From contig NC_092362.1 in NCBI RefSeq assembly GCF_030848805.1, forward strand, positions 19,017,642 through 19,081,641: 64,000 nucleotides of DNA, given 5' to 3'. Below, piece after piece: positions 11,666 to 23,960 of this stretch (the stretch's first letter is position 1; every line of letters begins with the position of its first letter). This DNA comes from Temnothorax longispinosus. Lineage: Eukaryota > Arthropoda > Insecta > Hymenoptera > Formicidae. A program made the translations under genes and the position numbers. Below the pieces are notes generated by a model. That model searched no databases and had not been told where the DNA came from. It saw only the letters and a list, made by a program, of their open reading frames with translations.

Positions 11666-14600
11666 ATGGCGTCTTCTCAGGACGCTTGGTATCTCTCGTT
11701 GCTCGGTCTGGCCGAGAATTTCCGCACGTCGAATCCGCCCGACATCAAGTCGTGCATCCAGTGTCTGCAGGCGGTCTTCAACTTCAAGCCGCCGCCGCGC
11801 GTCGAGGCGCGCACTCACCTTCAGCTCGGCAACATCCTGCTCACGCACACGAAAAACATCGATTTGGCGCGATACCACCTGGATAAAGCGGTCAGTATTT
11901 CACCTCATTCGCGTCTACCGCGATCGAGATGGTGTAATTTCGTCGCCCCTCCTTTTTGCCCGCCTCCGTTTCTTGCTGCCCCCCGCGCGATTTGCGCGAT
12001 TCATGAACGCTTGCCCCCCGTCCTAACCTCTCCGATGACAACAAATAATGCGTCGTCGAACGGTTACGTCAGTCGCGAGATTCACAGAGATGCATTAAGT
12101 TGAAGCTTATCGTCGTCTTTGATGACTCTTGTAATTGACTCTTGGTTATTCTCTTTAGTGGCGACTGAGTCAGAACATAAATACATTCGACGACGTCAAG
12201 TTTGAGGCAGCCAGCGTCGTCGCCGAACTGTACGAGCAACAGCTGCAGCCGAACCTGAGTAAACCGATTTTGAGGAAGGCGATAGAATTGTCTCAGCACA
12301 ATGTCTACTGGCACTGCAGGCTCATCTTTCAACTTGCGGTAAGCTTTAATCAGCTTAATTTCTCATGTCTCAAATAGACAATGTAAAGTACTCACGTTGA
12401 CTTATAAATTGCAGCAAATTCATGCCTCAGAGAAGGACTTTGTCGCAGCGAGCAGCTTGCTCGCGGTGGGCGTCGATTATTCTCACATAAGCAACGCCAG
12501 TTATACCCGAGTGCTCTTTCTCTTAAGTCGGTGTATGCTGCTGTTGATAGACAAGAAGTTCACTGAGGTTCATCCTCTGCTAAATTCAGCAGGCCATCAT
12601 GTGGAGAATTGGCAAGGCAACCCGCATCAAAAGGAGTATCTGAAGGTGTACTTTCTAGTTCTTCAAGTGTGCCATTATCTTATGGCAGGCCAGGTGAGAA
12701 TAGTCACGACTGTTGGAATTATAAAAGAAATATGGGCCATAGGTACCATTCTAATGATAACGTATTGTCTTTGTGCTAAAATAGGTGAAGAGCGTGAAAC
12801 CTTGTTTGAAACAACTGCAACAAAGTATACAGACTATAATGTCGCCTAGCTGGCCGGCGGACGATGTGGTTACGGGCTCCAATATTGGGGATATGTTTAT
12901 ATGGATGCCGAAGGATCATTTATACGTCTTGGTTTATTTAGTAACCGTTATGCATTCTATGCAAGCCGGTTACATGGATAAGGCACAGAAATATACCGAT
13001 AAAGCGCTTAGTCAAATTGAAAAACTAAAAAGTAAGTACGCGCGTTACTTTTTAATTGATTCAAAGTAGTTTGTTATTTTCGATTTACAATTCACCTCGT
13101 ATTCCTTTACTTACAAACCTTCGAGTCTCCAATCAATCTCTTATAAATCGAGGTATATACAGGATCTATCTGAATCTGCCGACTACGAGTCGATCGCTCT
13201 CATATAGGTTGGATTCGGGGGGGAGCGCGCTATTAGCGCTATTTGCTTATTCTATCCTTGTGTTACTCCTGATGAGCAATAAAGACAGAATGATTCAATA
13301 GCGCTAATAGCGCGCTCCCCGAACGCAGCCATAGAACCATGTTTCTCATCTCGTGCATTTTATTCTCTTACATTTTATCGGTTTAACACTCAACAAAATC
13401 AATTTCATTGTTTTTTTACAGTTATCGATAACAAACCTATCTTGTCTGTGTTTCAATTAATGCTTTTGGAGCATATAATTATGTGTCGGCTTGTAATGGG
13501 AAACAAAAGTGTAGCTCTTATGGAAATTTCTCAAGCTTGTCAACTCTGCAGGCGGCAACCTAGGTTACTACAGGGTCATAGACCACAATTACATGTATTA
13601 CTAGGGTTATACGCAATGTCTATGAATTGTATGGAAGCTGCAGAGGCTCAGTTCATTGCTGCACTCAAAGTAAGAAAATAGAATTGTTTCATCATAAATT
13701 GTGATGAATAAGTCAAGACTTATACGTGTTATTCTATCTTTAATCTATGTAAATTGCTTATGTGTATTCTCGTTTAAACACTTTTATTTTTATTCTGGCT
13801 TAATTTTGCACGCAAATATAATGTTAGATCTATGGAGTACTTATAGCGATGACAGAGAAAATATTATTTCACCTTTTTTTTTTCAGACGTCACAAGAAAA
13901 GGAACTCTGGACATTCGCGCATTTGAACCTAGCGATAGTATATCTCAGATCAAAGAGGGAAGCCGAATTGGGAGCGTTGTTAGAAAGGATAAATCCAGAA
14001 TCTCTACCATCACATTCTCATTCTTTGAGGGCAGCTGCATATTACGTACAAGGACTTCAAGCTTTCTTTGGTGCTAGATACAATGAAGCAAAGTACGTAC
14101 GATTTTTAAAATGTTTAGTCTCATATCCTAATAAATACATTAAACTTGTAATTTTCCGAAAAAAAAAAAAATAAGATTAAAGATGGGATAATCTGATTCT
14201 CAGTTAGCAATGTTAAAAAATCTTAGTAATATATAAAACAAATCGAATATATTGATGTAAATGTGCTAATATGATTTTTAGGCGATATCTTAGAGAAACC
14301 TTAAAAATGGCAAACTCGGAAGACTTGAACAGACTCACTTCCTGTAGTCTCGTGCTTTTGGGACATATATTTCTTTCTTTGGGAAATAGTAGAGAATCGA
14401 TGAATATGGTCACACCTGCGATGCAATTAGCTTCTAAAATACCTGATGTACATGTACAACTGTGGGCTACTGCCATTTTAAAAGGTATGTGCAGATTGAA
14501 AAGTAAATAGTAATTTTTCAATTATTTGTACGCTTATATAATTGAAATATTGCAGATTTGTATAGAATTTGTGGTGAGCCTAATCGCGAGAGCGAGGCAT

Positions 14601-14752
14601 ATCAAATGCACTGCACATTCTCTCAAACTCTCCTGAAGGACCATTTTCAGAGTACACAAATGAGTGAGCATTCGCTCATTCAATGGACAGACGGCCCAAT
14701 GCCCGCATCGCCAACCAATCCACCACCATCCACGTCGCAAGCAATTCTCTAA
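11666..14752 (+). CDS. MAU2: MAU2 chromatid cohesion factor (SCC4 homolog)
   Basis: MAU2 is the partner of NIPBL/Nipped-B in the complex that loads cohesin on chromatin. Eight coding exons join in frame: 11666-11890, 12159-12338, 12415-12693, 12785-13031, 13422-13669, 13887-14092, 14282-14484 and 14556-14752. All introns are GT-AG, and the product is 594 residues, close to the roughly 610 usual in animals. Family blocks seen are the N-terminal SCIQCLQAVF, WHCRLIFQLA, VENWQGNP, LVYLVTVMHSMQAGY, KYTDKAL, LLEHIIMCRLV, RYLRETLKMANSEDLNRLT and a C-terminal WTDGP. The protein is a helical TPR-type superhelix with no catalytic site. Exon 1 opens at ATGGCG. Upstream ATGs at 11637 and 11658 are in another frame that overlaps the start. 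Intron 4 holds a hairpin element. Confidence 0.96.
13214..13323. repeat. hairpin element in MAU2 intron 4
   Basis: AGCGCGCTATTAGCGCTATT on the left arm pairs with its exact complement on the right arm (about 13297-13316). Flanking G and C runs extend the stem to about 27 bp. The loop side continues with imperfect pairing, so about 110 nt could fold as one hairpin. It may be a small MITE or, less likely, a microRNA-like precursor in the MAU2 pre-mRNA. Confidence 0.7.
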
Positions 14753-16975
14753 TGGTATAAAAGATATTTAGGTGTGTCTATTTACTTAAATTGTCCAGAA
14801 CTGTCTGAAACCATGTATATTTGTACTAATTATTCCTTGAGTTGTAAAATGAAGTTGGGTTTAGCCTCATTCAGTCTCGGATATTAAAAGAACTATGATA
14901 ATGTTTAAAAATATCGGATTTAATTGCGAGTAAGGCGGTAATATAGAAGGATTAATGGATATTTGATATAATATCCAGATTTTTTTGATACGTGAGATAT
15001 CTGTAGGAGTATATGGCAACTAGATATAGCAGAGCTTGATAGCAATTTATAGTATTATTTGAATCATCGAAATTGTACACGGCAGGGATTGACTAATTTA
15101 GATCATTAATATTTTGTTTACTTCAGTTAATAAACACTAAATCATTTTTTATGGAATTATTAAAGAGGATACAAATGCTAATTATCGTAATGCAGAACAG
15201 ACCCGTTTTTTCAGATTTATATGACCCGTTCTGCCGCACAATGCGTTTAGACGAGATTTGTATTGCACATATAGGGAATAGATCGGAATATTGAATAAAG
15301 ATTTTTATTTTTGTTTGAAAATTGTTAATTTTATATTTCTGATTAACATACTAATCTAAAAATCTTTTTTTTTTACATCACTTTATTATCTTTATCTCCA
15401 TACGCTGGAACAAGTAAAAATTAATATGTTAAATTATTCCAACAAAACAATTAAATATATATTAGATGCATTATGTTAAACTTGTAATTGCAATATTTTA
15501 CATTATACAGTCTTCATAATGATATCTTAATTACAATTTCATTACATAGACAAAATCTTGTTTGGAAACACATAATTGATCTTCGAAATTTTATTATGTG
15601 ACTAAGGAAGATGGGGAACAAGTATCAAAATTTAGATATTAAATTTTGTATATATTGAATAATAAGAACGATGAAATCGAAGTAATTAACTCTCTCTCAT
15701 CACTATCAGCAAGGTTTGACAAATTATCCGTGTATCCAGTGGATTATCAAAATTATTTTATTGGTTCTTATTTAACGTTACCTCTTCTTTTTTTTAATGA
15801 CCAAAGTAAACATTAATAATTTGGCTGTGGCACAACAGAATAACAATTCATTAAGCGGTATAATAAAAATAAATAATGGGTACGGAACTTTGCAAATTGG
15901 TTAAAGAGATGCAAATTCTTTACCTATTATATGTACAAGATGTTTCGGTATATATACATGTATTTTTATTAAGATGATATATGTATGTATTGTATGAGTA
16001 TATAATAAAATGTAATTGTTATATATTAGTATTAGTTACAGTAATAAATAAAGAAAGAAAGGGGCCTTAGAACGTGGTAACTTAAACGGCAAAGAACTTG
16101 TGTGTAAAATTCTTTGCTTTATTTAAATTATTCTGAACATACTTTGTATATACTTTTAAAAGTAAAAAGATACGTACGTGCAAACAATAAAATAGAGAAT
16201 GTAATAAAAACATAGGTTTGTACAAATATTTGTTTTCTCAACATAAAAAAGTACAAACTTCATTTATCATGGTATGTTTTCTGATATGTACATATATATA
16301 TATATATATAAAGCACTATTAATATCTCATTACTACTTATTGCACAGATTTATTAATATAATACGATTTTATGATTATTCTGATATCGCTCTTTCGGAAA
16401 GATAAATTTAAGATATAAACTGGTAATAAAGAGAAGAAGAGGGGACAGAAGAGGACACAATTTTTTGACAAGATAAAATTAATAAAATTTTTTACAATTT
16501 TGCATTTGAACTTAAATATATAAAGAGTTGCGTCTTTTTTTATATTATAATACATATATTAAAAAGAAATCGGAATTTTTTTAATTATTATTGTCACACA
16601 ATTATGTGCGATAAAATGTATAACATTCGATTAATATATATTCTAAATTATAAAATATATATATGTATATATTAAAAATGAAAATATATTAACCAATATT
16701 TTTTATATCTTAGCAATCTGTAATGTTTGTGTGATTCATTATGTAGCGATAATATAGTGTTGCTAAATATATTACGTTTTCGTATCTTTTTCTAAATATG
16801 CATGCAAAGTAAACGAGGTTGATTTATGGTAATAAACAAATTTATTTTTATTTAAATGTGATTTATTTTGTCACATTTTTGGGTGACATACAACTCCCCT
16901 ATTGCTTAATTATGTGTCAATTATCTTACAATTTTTAAATATTTTATACATTTATTACTATAGACGTCAGGTACA
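14753..16975. other. MAU2 3' untranslated region and AT-rich spacer
   Basis: After the MAU2 stop the DNA is strongly AT-rich with no coding frame. The probable 3' untranslated region runs to about 15.3 kb, and several further AATAAA motifs lie near 16.04 kb. A TA dinucleotide run lies near 16292-16310. On the minus strand, possible NDUFS7 poly(A) signals lie near 16849-16868. Nothing else is seen. Confidence 0.55.
15294..15299 (+). terminator. candidate MAU2 poly(A) signal
   Basis: AATAAA lies about 540 nt after the MAU2 stop codon and is followed by a T-rich stretch. It is one of several AATAAA motifs downstream, so use is uncertain. Confidence 0.4.
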
Positions 16976-18122
16976 TTACTTCCTGTACCAAACTTGTGCA
17001 GTTTGCATACGTTTTATCTTTTTCTGCAACTGAAGAACACCATACAATAATGCTTCAGCTGTTGGGGGACAACCTGCAACATATTGAAGGTTTATATTTG
17101 TGAATAAAATAAGATTAACATGTACATAAAATAAAGAATATAAATAATTGCAAATTTACCAGGCACGTAAATGTCCACAGGTATTATCCTGTCGCAACCC
17201 CTGACCACGGAATAGCTATAATGATAATATCCGCCTCCGTTCGCGCAACTTCCCATGGAGATGACCCATCGAGGTTCAGGCATCTGATCGTAGATCTTCC
17301 TCAGGGCAGGTGCCATCTTATTCGTCAAAGTGCCAGCGACTATAATAACGTCTGACTGTCGCGGCGAGGCGCGGAACACCACGCCGAATCTGTCCATGTC
17401 GTATCTAGGCGCCGCAATGTGCATCATCTCCACGGCGCAGCAGGCTAAACCGAAGGTCATCGGCCATATCGATCCTTTACGTCCCCAATTTAGTATGTCG
17501 TCTATTCTGGCTAGGGCATACTCTGCCATGTTACTGGGCTGTTGAAACGGGCTGTACGGCTCGACTTTCGGTTTCTCTGGCAGCGCAGGCTTCGCCTTCT
17601 GCACGGACGACTCCGTGGCCATGTCTTTAGTCTGAACCTTCAATGTAGCAACAGCAGGTCCTGACGTCGCTACATTGTTACGGACCAGGGACACTAGTCC
17701 CTGAGGGACATCTGCAAAAGAAGAAAAAAGTAAGAAACAGGTAAATCATTGTAAATGATCATATGGTAAACATCAATATCCCAGTTGCGTTTGGAAGGTT
17801 ATGATAGCATTTTAGTCGGTCGAACGTTTCGCTTTAAATTGTATAACTAAGCGAACAGACAAATGCGCGTCGAATTTCGCGACGTATTTTAGTGTGCAAT
17901 CTTATGCAATAGCCGCGGTATTAAAACGGAAAGTGCGCAAGAAGCGAAATTTGCTCAACGACGATATCGATTGTTCGCGGTCCGGATGCACGCATTTTAC
18001 CCGATGCGGGATTAAACGCGCGTTTCGTCTAACGGTGCATCAGGCTCGAGTATCGAGGCATTCGTTTAATGGCAATCTCATAATTCACAGTGAAATAACT
18101 CACGTGTAACGGAACGAAACAT
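16976..18122 (-). CDS. NDUFS7: NADH dehydrogenase [ubiquinone] iron-sulfur protein 7 (complex I 20 kDa / PSST subunit)
   Basis: This core subunit of mitochondrial complex I binds cluster N2, which passes electrons to ubiquinone. Three exons join in frame: 18104-18122 (MFRSVT plus one base), 17160-17711 and 16976-17073, giving 222 residues. The N2 ligands are visible: the vicinal pair in GLACCAVEMMH (Cys97 and Cys98), Cys162 in MGSCANGGG and Cys192 in VPGCPPT. The first ~60 residues look like a mitochondrial targeting and linker region rich in basic, Ser/Thr and Pro/Lys residues. The C-terminus is AQVWYRK. The start is the only ATG that gives a presequence, and its donor (GTGAGT) matches the acceptor at 17712. 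An NRF1-type site lies 68 bp upstream. Confidence 0.97.
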
Positions 18123-18189
18123 ATCTCCGACCTTCCGTGGACTGACTGCTAACTGCTTATTGCTGTCTGCTACATCGCAGGTTATGCGG

Positions 18190-18199
18190 GCGCATGCGC
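18190..18199. promoter_or_regulatory. perfect palindromic NRF1/Ewg-type site
   Basis: GCGCATGCGC followed by CCAAT-like CAATT lies 68 bp upstream of the NDUFS7 start codon. NRF1 is known to drive many nuclear respiratory-chain genes in animals, and Ewg is its insect counterpart. The palindrome could serve both NDUFS7 (minus) and the exon-like array starting on the plus side. Function is inferred from motif and position. Confidence 0.55.
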
Positions 18200-18329
18200 C
18201 AATTATGATTAAAGACCCGCAGTTTAAATGTGATTTTTTACTAGCCATCCACTTTTTGACTCACGTACTGAACTGAATTAAATTACATTGGCATTTCCGA
18301 ATCTTTTATTTCCATTAATGGAAACGGTC

Positions 18330-19760
18330 AACACGCACGCGACGGGTCTGCTCCGAGCTCCGAGATGAGTGACTCGTTTAATTGGTAATTAGAATTTATA
18401 TTAATTTGCATAATGCGAAAGCGAACGTCGTATAAGACGAGTATCTAGCATTTGTTGCATAAAATGCGAAAAATGAACGCAAAGTTAAGAGCGGGACGCG
18501 TAGCGTCCGCGTCGCCGCACGTCGCTCTTGAATTAAGTTGATCGCGCGTGAAGTTGACCGCGCGTAAAGTAGACGAGCGAGCCCTTTTGGTCGCCATTTT
18601 AATTACGTGCAATTTTACTTTTACTTGCGAAACGAGGCGGACACGGGGCGGATCAGTTCCGGGGCGGAGAGGAGAAGACGTCGCGAGTCGATCGTTTGAA
18701 CAGATTGGCAAGCAACAATCCATATTAACTCTATATATTTATTCCTTATTATAAGATCCGACTTTCGCGCAATGTAAGTTCGACGTTCGCATATATTAAC
18801 GATCATTTCGCGTACGTAATTCGCAAGACTCGTTCGATCGAAAATCTGTCGGGTGCGAGCAATCGTCAAAGCGATATTATATCTTTGGCTGTTTATATAT
18901 TTACGATTAATTTCATCCTGCATATTTTATTTGTATTGCAATGCGAAATAACGACCGCCAAGACGGGTGTACGCTATATTTATTGCTCGAAATACGGAAA
19001 ATTTGACAAATTGACGCGAGGCTAGGTGCGAGAGTAGAACGCGCAGCGCCGCAGCGTCACTCTTTGCGCGTGAAGTTGACCGCGCGTGAAATAGACGACC
19101 CCCCTTCGCCATCTTAATTGCATTTACGTTTCGTTTGCAGAACGCGACGGACACGGGACCGTGTAGACGTCGTGGCATGGTCTATGCACGGGACGGATCG
19201 GCTCCGGAACGAGTGCAGGCGTCGCGAGTCATTTAATTGGTAAGTGAAAGAGATATCAATTTTGCTTTTATCATTTGCCGCAATAATTGACTATCCCTTC
19301 GACACTCGTACATTGATGATCCATTCGAACGCGTATTTCGCAAAAATCTTGTTCGGCCAAAGTAACGCCGCCATATATATGTCGCTTTTGGAGCGCGAAG
19401 TTGACCGCGCGTGAAATAGACGAATCCCCCCCCCCCCGCTTCGCCATCTTAATTGCATTTACGTTTCGTTTGCAGAACGCGGCGGACACGGGACGGATCG
19501 GCTCCGGAACGAGCGGCGTCGCGAGTCATTTGATTGGTAAGTGAAATGTATATCAGTTTTGCTTTTATCATTTGCCGCAATAATTAACTATCGCGCAATA
19601 TAGATTCGACACTCGTACATTGATTATTTATTCATTCGAACGCGTATTTCGCAAATCTTGTTTGACCGAAGTAGAGCCGCCGCGTCGCTCTTAGCGCGTT
19701 AAATAAATTGATCGCGCGAGACCTTTTCTTATCGTTAGATGCATCTGATTGCATTCACTT
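18330..19760 (+). repeat. degenerate tandem array of ~0.3-0.5 kb units
   Basis: Four related units are readable. A core resembling GAAGTTGACCGCGCGTGAAA occurs near 18549, 19072 and 19398, with a decayed version near 19700. In the second and third units it is followed by CGCCATCTTAATTGCATTTA, then a GTTTGCAG acceptor, GGACACGGGAC, and CGTCGCGAGTCATTT with a GGTAAGTG donor. A version of the last block already occurs at 18360-18385. The units differ in length and frame, so they do not encode a repeated protein. They look like local duplications of a non-coding exon with its flanking introns. Confidence 0.7.
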
Positions 19761-20948
19761 TTTATTTATGATGAAGTACGCGTTGCATATGATTAATATC
19801 CGGAGTACTACACGAAGTATGACAGCCGCACGATTATTATATTCTGCTCATTATAATTGCACTTAATTTTAACCAACAATTTGTTTGTTTTAGTGAATAG
19901 ATGTTTCCTGAATGCCACGAAGAAATAGCGATGAAGAAAGAAGAGAGGAGGAGAAGGAGGGGAGGCCAGAGAGGTGACCACGTGTGACGGCGGATCGTGT
20001 AAGGTGAGCACTTCGTAATTAATTTATTTTATATTATTTGTCACTGGTGGAAATAATTATTTGCGCAGTAGTACACCGCATGAGGTCGCATATAATAAGC
20101 ATATTGCACAATGCACATAATGTATCTAAATCTAATAAATAAAATATTTTGGATTTAATATTTTGAAAATATATTTAGTAAATATATTTAGTAAAATATT
20201 TACAATATTTTTATAATATTAACAAATATATATAAAATATTTCCAAACATTTAAGATTTATAATAATTTAAATTAACTATATCAGAATTAAATTTTTTTT
20301 CTCATCAAAATTTTACATGAATTCATATCTGAGAAATCATCTTTATTAGGACATTATTTTTTTTATTAAAAATTTGTTGAAATTAGGAATAAGATATTTG
20401 CGTGCAAAAATTATTCTTCTAATACTTATTTTAGACATTATTTTTATTTGGATATATTTGTATGTGTTACAGATCAGTGAAGTACGTACTATAATTCCGT
20501 TGTTGTGCATCATGATGCGAGTGAAGAGAAGGAGAGTTCTGACAACCTGTGCGGAGATTGAGGCTTGACAATCCGAGAAAAAGAGGAGGAGGAGGCCTAG
20601 AAGAGGTATCAGGCACCGGTGGAGCAACTTTGCGGTAAGCATTATTGTTTACTTGCATAAAATTAGTTGTTTCTTTTTTGATTATTTTATTTTTCAATGA
20701 TTTAGAAATAATAATTAGAGAAAAAAATTAATCTAAAACGATTTTATAAAAGATTATTCTCATAATCTTTTTTAGAAAATATGTAATTATTTTAATAGAT
20801 ATTTAATTGAAAAAAATCGATGCGTGTAAGAATTATCTTTCGAATAATTGATTATTTTGATCGCTATATTTTAATTTGGATTTTATGTTTGTTTGTTACA
20901 GATCATCGTAGCTACGTGGCTGATAACTCCACTGCTGCGCATCGGTTG
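19141..20948 (+). ncRNA. candidate spliced non-coding transcript (exon-like chain)
   Basis: A chain of segments bounded by good acceptors and donors lies downstream of the NDUFS7 divergent promoter: 19141-19239 (GTTTGCAG/GTAAGTG), 19476-19536 (GTTTGCAG/GTAAGTG), 19894-20003 (TTGTTTTAG/GTGAGC), 20473-20634 (GTGTTACAG/GTAAGC) and 20902-20948 (TTGTTACAG/GTGAGTG). None keeps an open frame across the chain. The first two are duplicates of each other, and the last two share related upstream introns and both begin ATCA. A spliced long non-coding RNA or small-RNA host gene is the best guess. Expression evidence is absent, and start and end are unknown. Confidence 0.35.
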
Positions 20949-23900
20949 GTGAGTGATAAACAATTTTTTTAATAAGGTAACGGATCTGTGAAAAATATAT
21001 CAAATATATCATATCGGCATTATTACAATTATGATGGTAAAAATGAATATAAAATTTCATGGATCCTATCACCTTAAAATAGATATTATAAAAAATGTGA
21101 TAGATATTTAATCTTGGGCTCGTTATTTGTTGTGCTATTAATTTGGTGTGCTAATGTGCTTGAGGTTACACTCGCACTGGTACACGTATAAAGAGAGAAT
21201 GCGAAATAGTTTAATAGTTCATTTAACAATAAAAATGAGATTAATAGAATCAAAAGGAGAACCTGAATGTATTAATGTTATTAAATTATTATTTGTCTCA
21301 AATATACTAAAATAGACTAAAATTTTTTTTCAATTTAAAAAAATATCAAAGTGAAGTTTTTTTTCTTATTGATAATAGAAATTAGAAGAAAATACTTATA
21401 TTAGAGTTGGATCTTAATAAAAATAATTAGTTTTATATATATTAGAAAAAATTATTGAAATAATTAGGTTTTTGTTAAAGTTGCTGAAATAAATAAAAAA
21501 AGAAAGCAACTTGATTTATACACATTTTATGATATGTAACTATCATGCTCGGTTGACGCAATTATTACTACTTTTATAACAAAAATAGATTGAAACCACA
21601 TTGTTTCACATAATAACTATCTTGACGGGCGCGGACACTTAGCACTTTTTAATCTTTTTAAAAAAAGTAATTCTTTATGCTGATAATTTAGTCGCAGATT
21701 GCTGTAAGAAAAAATTATTTACAAATAAAAAATCACAATTGTTCTGATCAATGATCATCTATTGTCATCTCATGATCTTTTGCATTTCGATGATTCAATC
21801 AAGAATTTAAAATTAAATATAACTAGGAAATATTTAATAAAAATTATCGAAACTTTTTTAAATATCTGCAAGTTTTGGAAATCTAATTTTTATTATTTTA
21901 TGACTTAAAAAATTAAAATTTTAAAGTTATTTGTGTATTATCTTCGGGAACAAAGGGAAGAAGAACGCAATTAGTATTTTGTAGAATATTTTTATTGGCT
22001 CAATTCTCGTGTTTTATACAAAACATCTAACAAACACAGATGCTTCCGGCTGAATTTATTCCGACCTGCCTTTACGAAAAGCGGCTAATCTATCAATTTT
22101 TGCATCTAATGCACTTGTGTCTCGCAATGTTTCCGAAGAGTACGCTACGTACAACGCGATTATCGGTTTGCTCAACAGTGCTTAATGTGGATGCATATAA
22201 TGGTTAATTAATACTAAGCTAGCAATATTGGTAAATGTAATAAAATGTCATGTATCTGTGTTTCTTTTGTATGTATATGAGCGTGTACTTGTGTGTAATA
22301 CTCAACAACTCTGCGCTAAAGTTCAGCCGCGGACGGGGACATGAGGCTAGGCCATGGAAATCGATTTTACAATTTCTGCATAACATTTTTCGCTATATAC
22401 AAAAACGATCACTAGATCCTGTAACTTGTGTCTGGACGAAGAGCTTTGCGTGCACCATACGCTTTGTCTTTGACTCTAATCTCATCGCCGGTGAGTTTCA
22501 CGTGGCCGCGAACTCATCTTGCATTCCACGCGTGTGCGTCCGATCTTAGGGACGAAGACGTGAAACTTTGAGAGGCGACGGTGACGACGCGGATGGTCTC
22601 GACAATATGATATGCCTTCGTAGAGATCTATTTAGCAAAAAGTTCGTTTAATCCATTAATCCCTAAAGTTTTATAGATTAATTAACAATTTATTACCGCA
22701 ACAACAACAAAGTTCCCTCCTCCAAGTTTTTTCGTTGAGTTTCACGCCTATACTCGGCGGCTCGCTGTTCAGCGAGAGTGTAACCGGATATACTTTACAA
22801 ATCTTGTCCGAGAGGACCTTCGTGACTATTCCAGCCGGTTTCCGGTATAACTTTTTCACCGCGAACGGGATCGGATCGTTGCGTGCGACTGCACCATCGG
22901 GATTCCATTACACGCGCGTTATGGAGCACAGTCGAGGATAATCTAATTTCGGCGTAGAATACTTACGGCACGAACGGAACAATTGGAAGCTCAACGATCT
23001 ACGGTGTCGAGCGACCTAAGCTAAGAAAATGTGCTATTTAGCAGAGCATCGAATCGAAGTAAAATTAGAATTATCGAAATGGATACGTTCGGTTTCGGAA
23101 CTGCGCGTTGAAGCATTTCGGAGAAAAATTTATAATACAAGAATTTTACACGATTAATTTCCATGGATTAATTTCAGCCGTCAATATGCACGTGTGTTTC
23201 GAGAGGATAGTCTATTTATAATTATTTACAATAAAAATCTCCGCAAAAATTGGAGTTCAAGAAGTTCTTAAAATTAACATATATAAAGCAATGTACTTTT
23301 AGGTATATTTAAAATTAGTGATATAAGTTTCTTTTTCGTTAAAATTATTGCATCAGTTTTTTGGAATTGGTAAAATTTGCGTCTTTTTGCTTTTCTGTCT
23401 GAATTCAATACTCTGTAATCTCCCGTTCCGTGAAATTATTTCGCCACAAATTAGCGACATTTTTATTTTTATCTTTTCGAAGAAGCAATAGTCATTTTTA
23501 CAACTTTATGTTATTATCCGCGATGTCGTCTAAAACCGCGCGAATCCGTGTTTGAGGATTTTCAATCCTTATCGCGGGACGTTGCCATTATACCTGCACA
23601 GATCCATCGAAAATATGTCACGCGTGGTCACTTCCGGAACCGAACCGAGCCGGAGACCGCGGTTCGATGCCCTGAGCTTAGAGAGCGGTATCGGGAGTAG
23701 TTTCTACGGAATATCACCTATAGGATCCTTGTGTGTTTTTTCTGCGATGATTCGTTAATTGTGCGCCTTTCTCTCTCGTCCGGTAACGCGGTACCTGCAC
23801 GCGGCCGTCGGGATCTTTCTCTCTCTTCGTCGCGATTCAATTAACGCGGAGAACGTGATCTCACCGTCGGTTGCGCAAACCCGCGCGTGTCGCGGTACGC

Positions 23901-23960
23901 GAACGGCTCTCTACGGTAGCGTGGAAACAAAAGTGTTAAGAAAAACAAGTCGTCAAGCGG
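20949..23960. other. AT-rich spacer between the exon-like array and ANO8
   Basis: Mostly AT-rich and non-coding to about 22.25 kb. From 22.3 to 23.9 kb the DNA is more mixed, with CpG-rich pieces around 22.3-22.95 and 23.55-23.95 kb. Open frames are short, overlap on opposite strands and lack recognisable similarity. The end of the ANO8 3' untranslated region must lie here, with a possible minus-strand AATAAA near 23465. I see no further gene. Confidence 0.45.

Noticed and set aside
18445..19489. Minus-strand frames sharing the motif FCKRNVNAIKMAK
   Set aside because: The similarity comes from the DNA repeat units. The frames break at different points in each unit and the flanks are frameshifted, so a coding gene is not supported.
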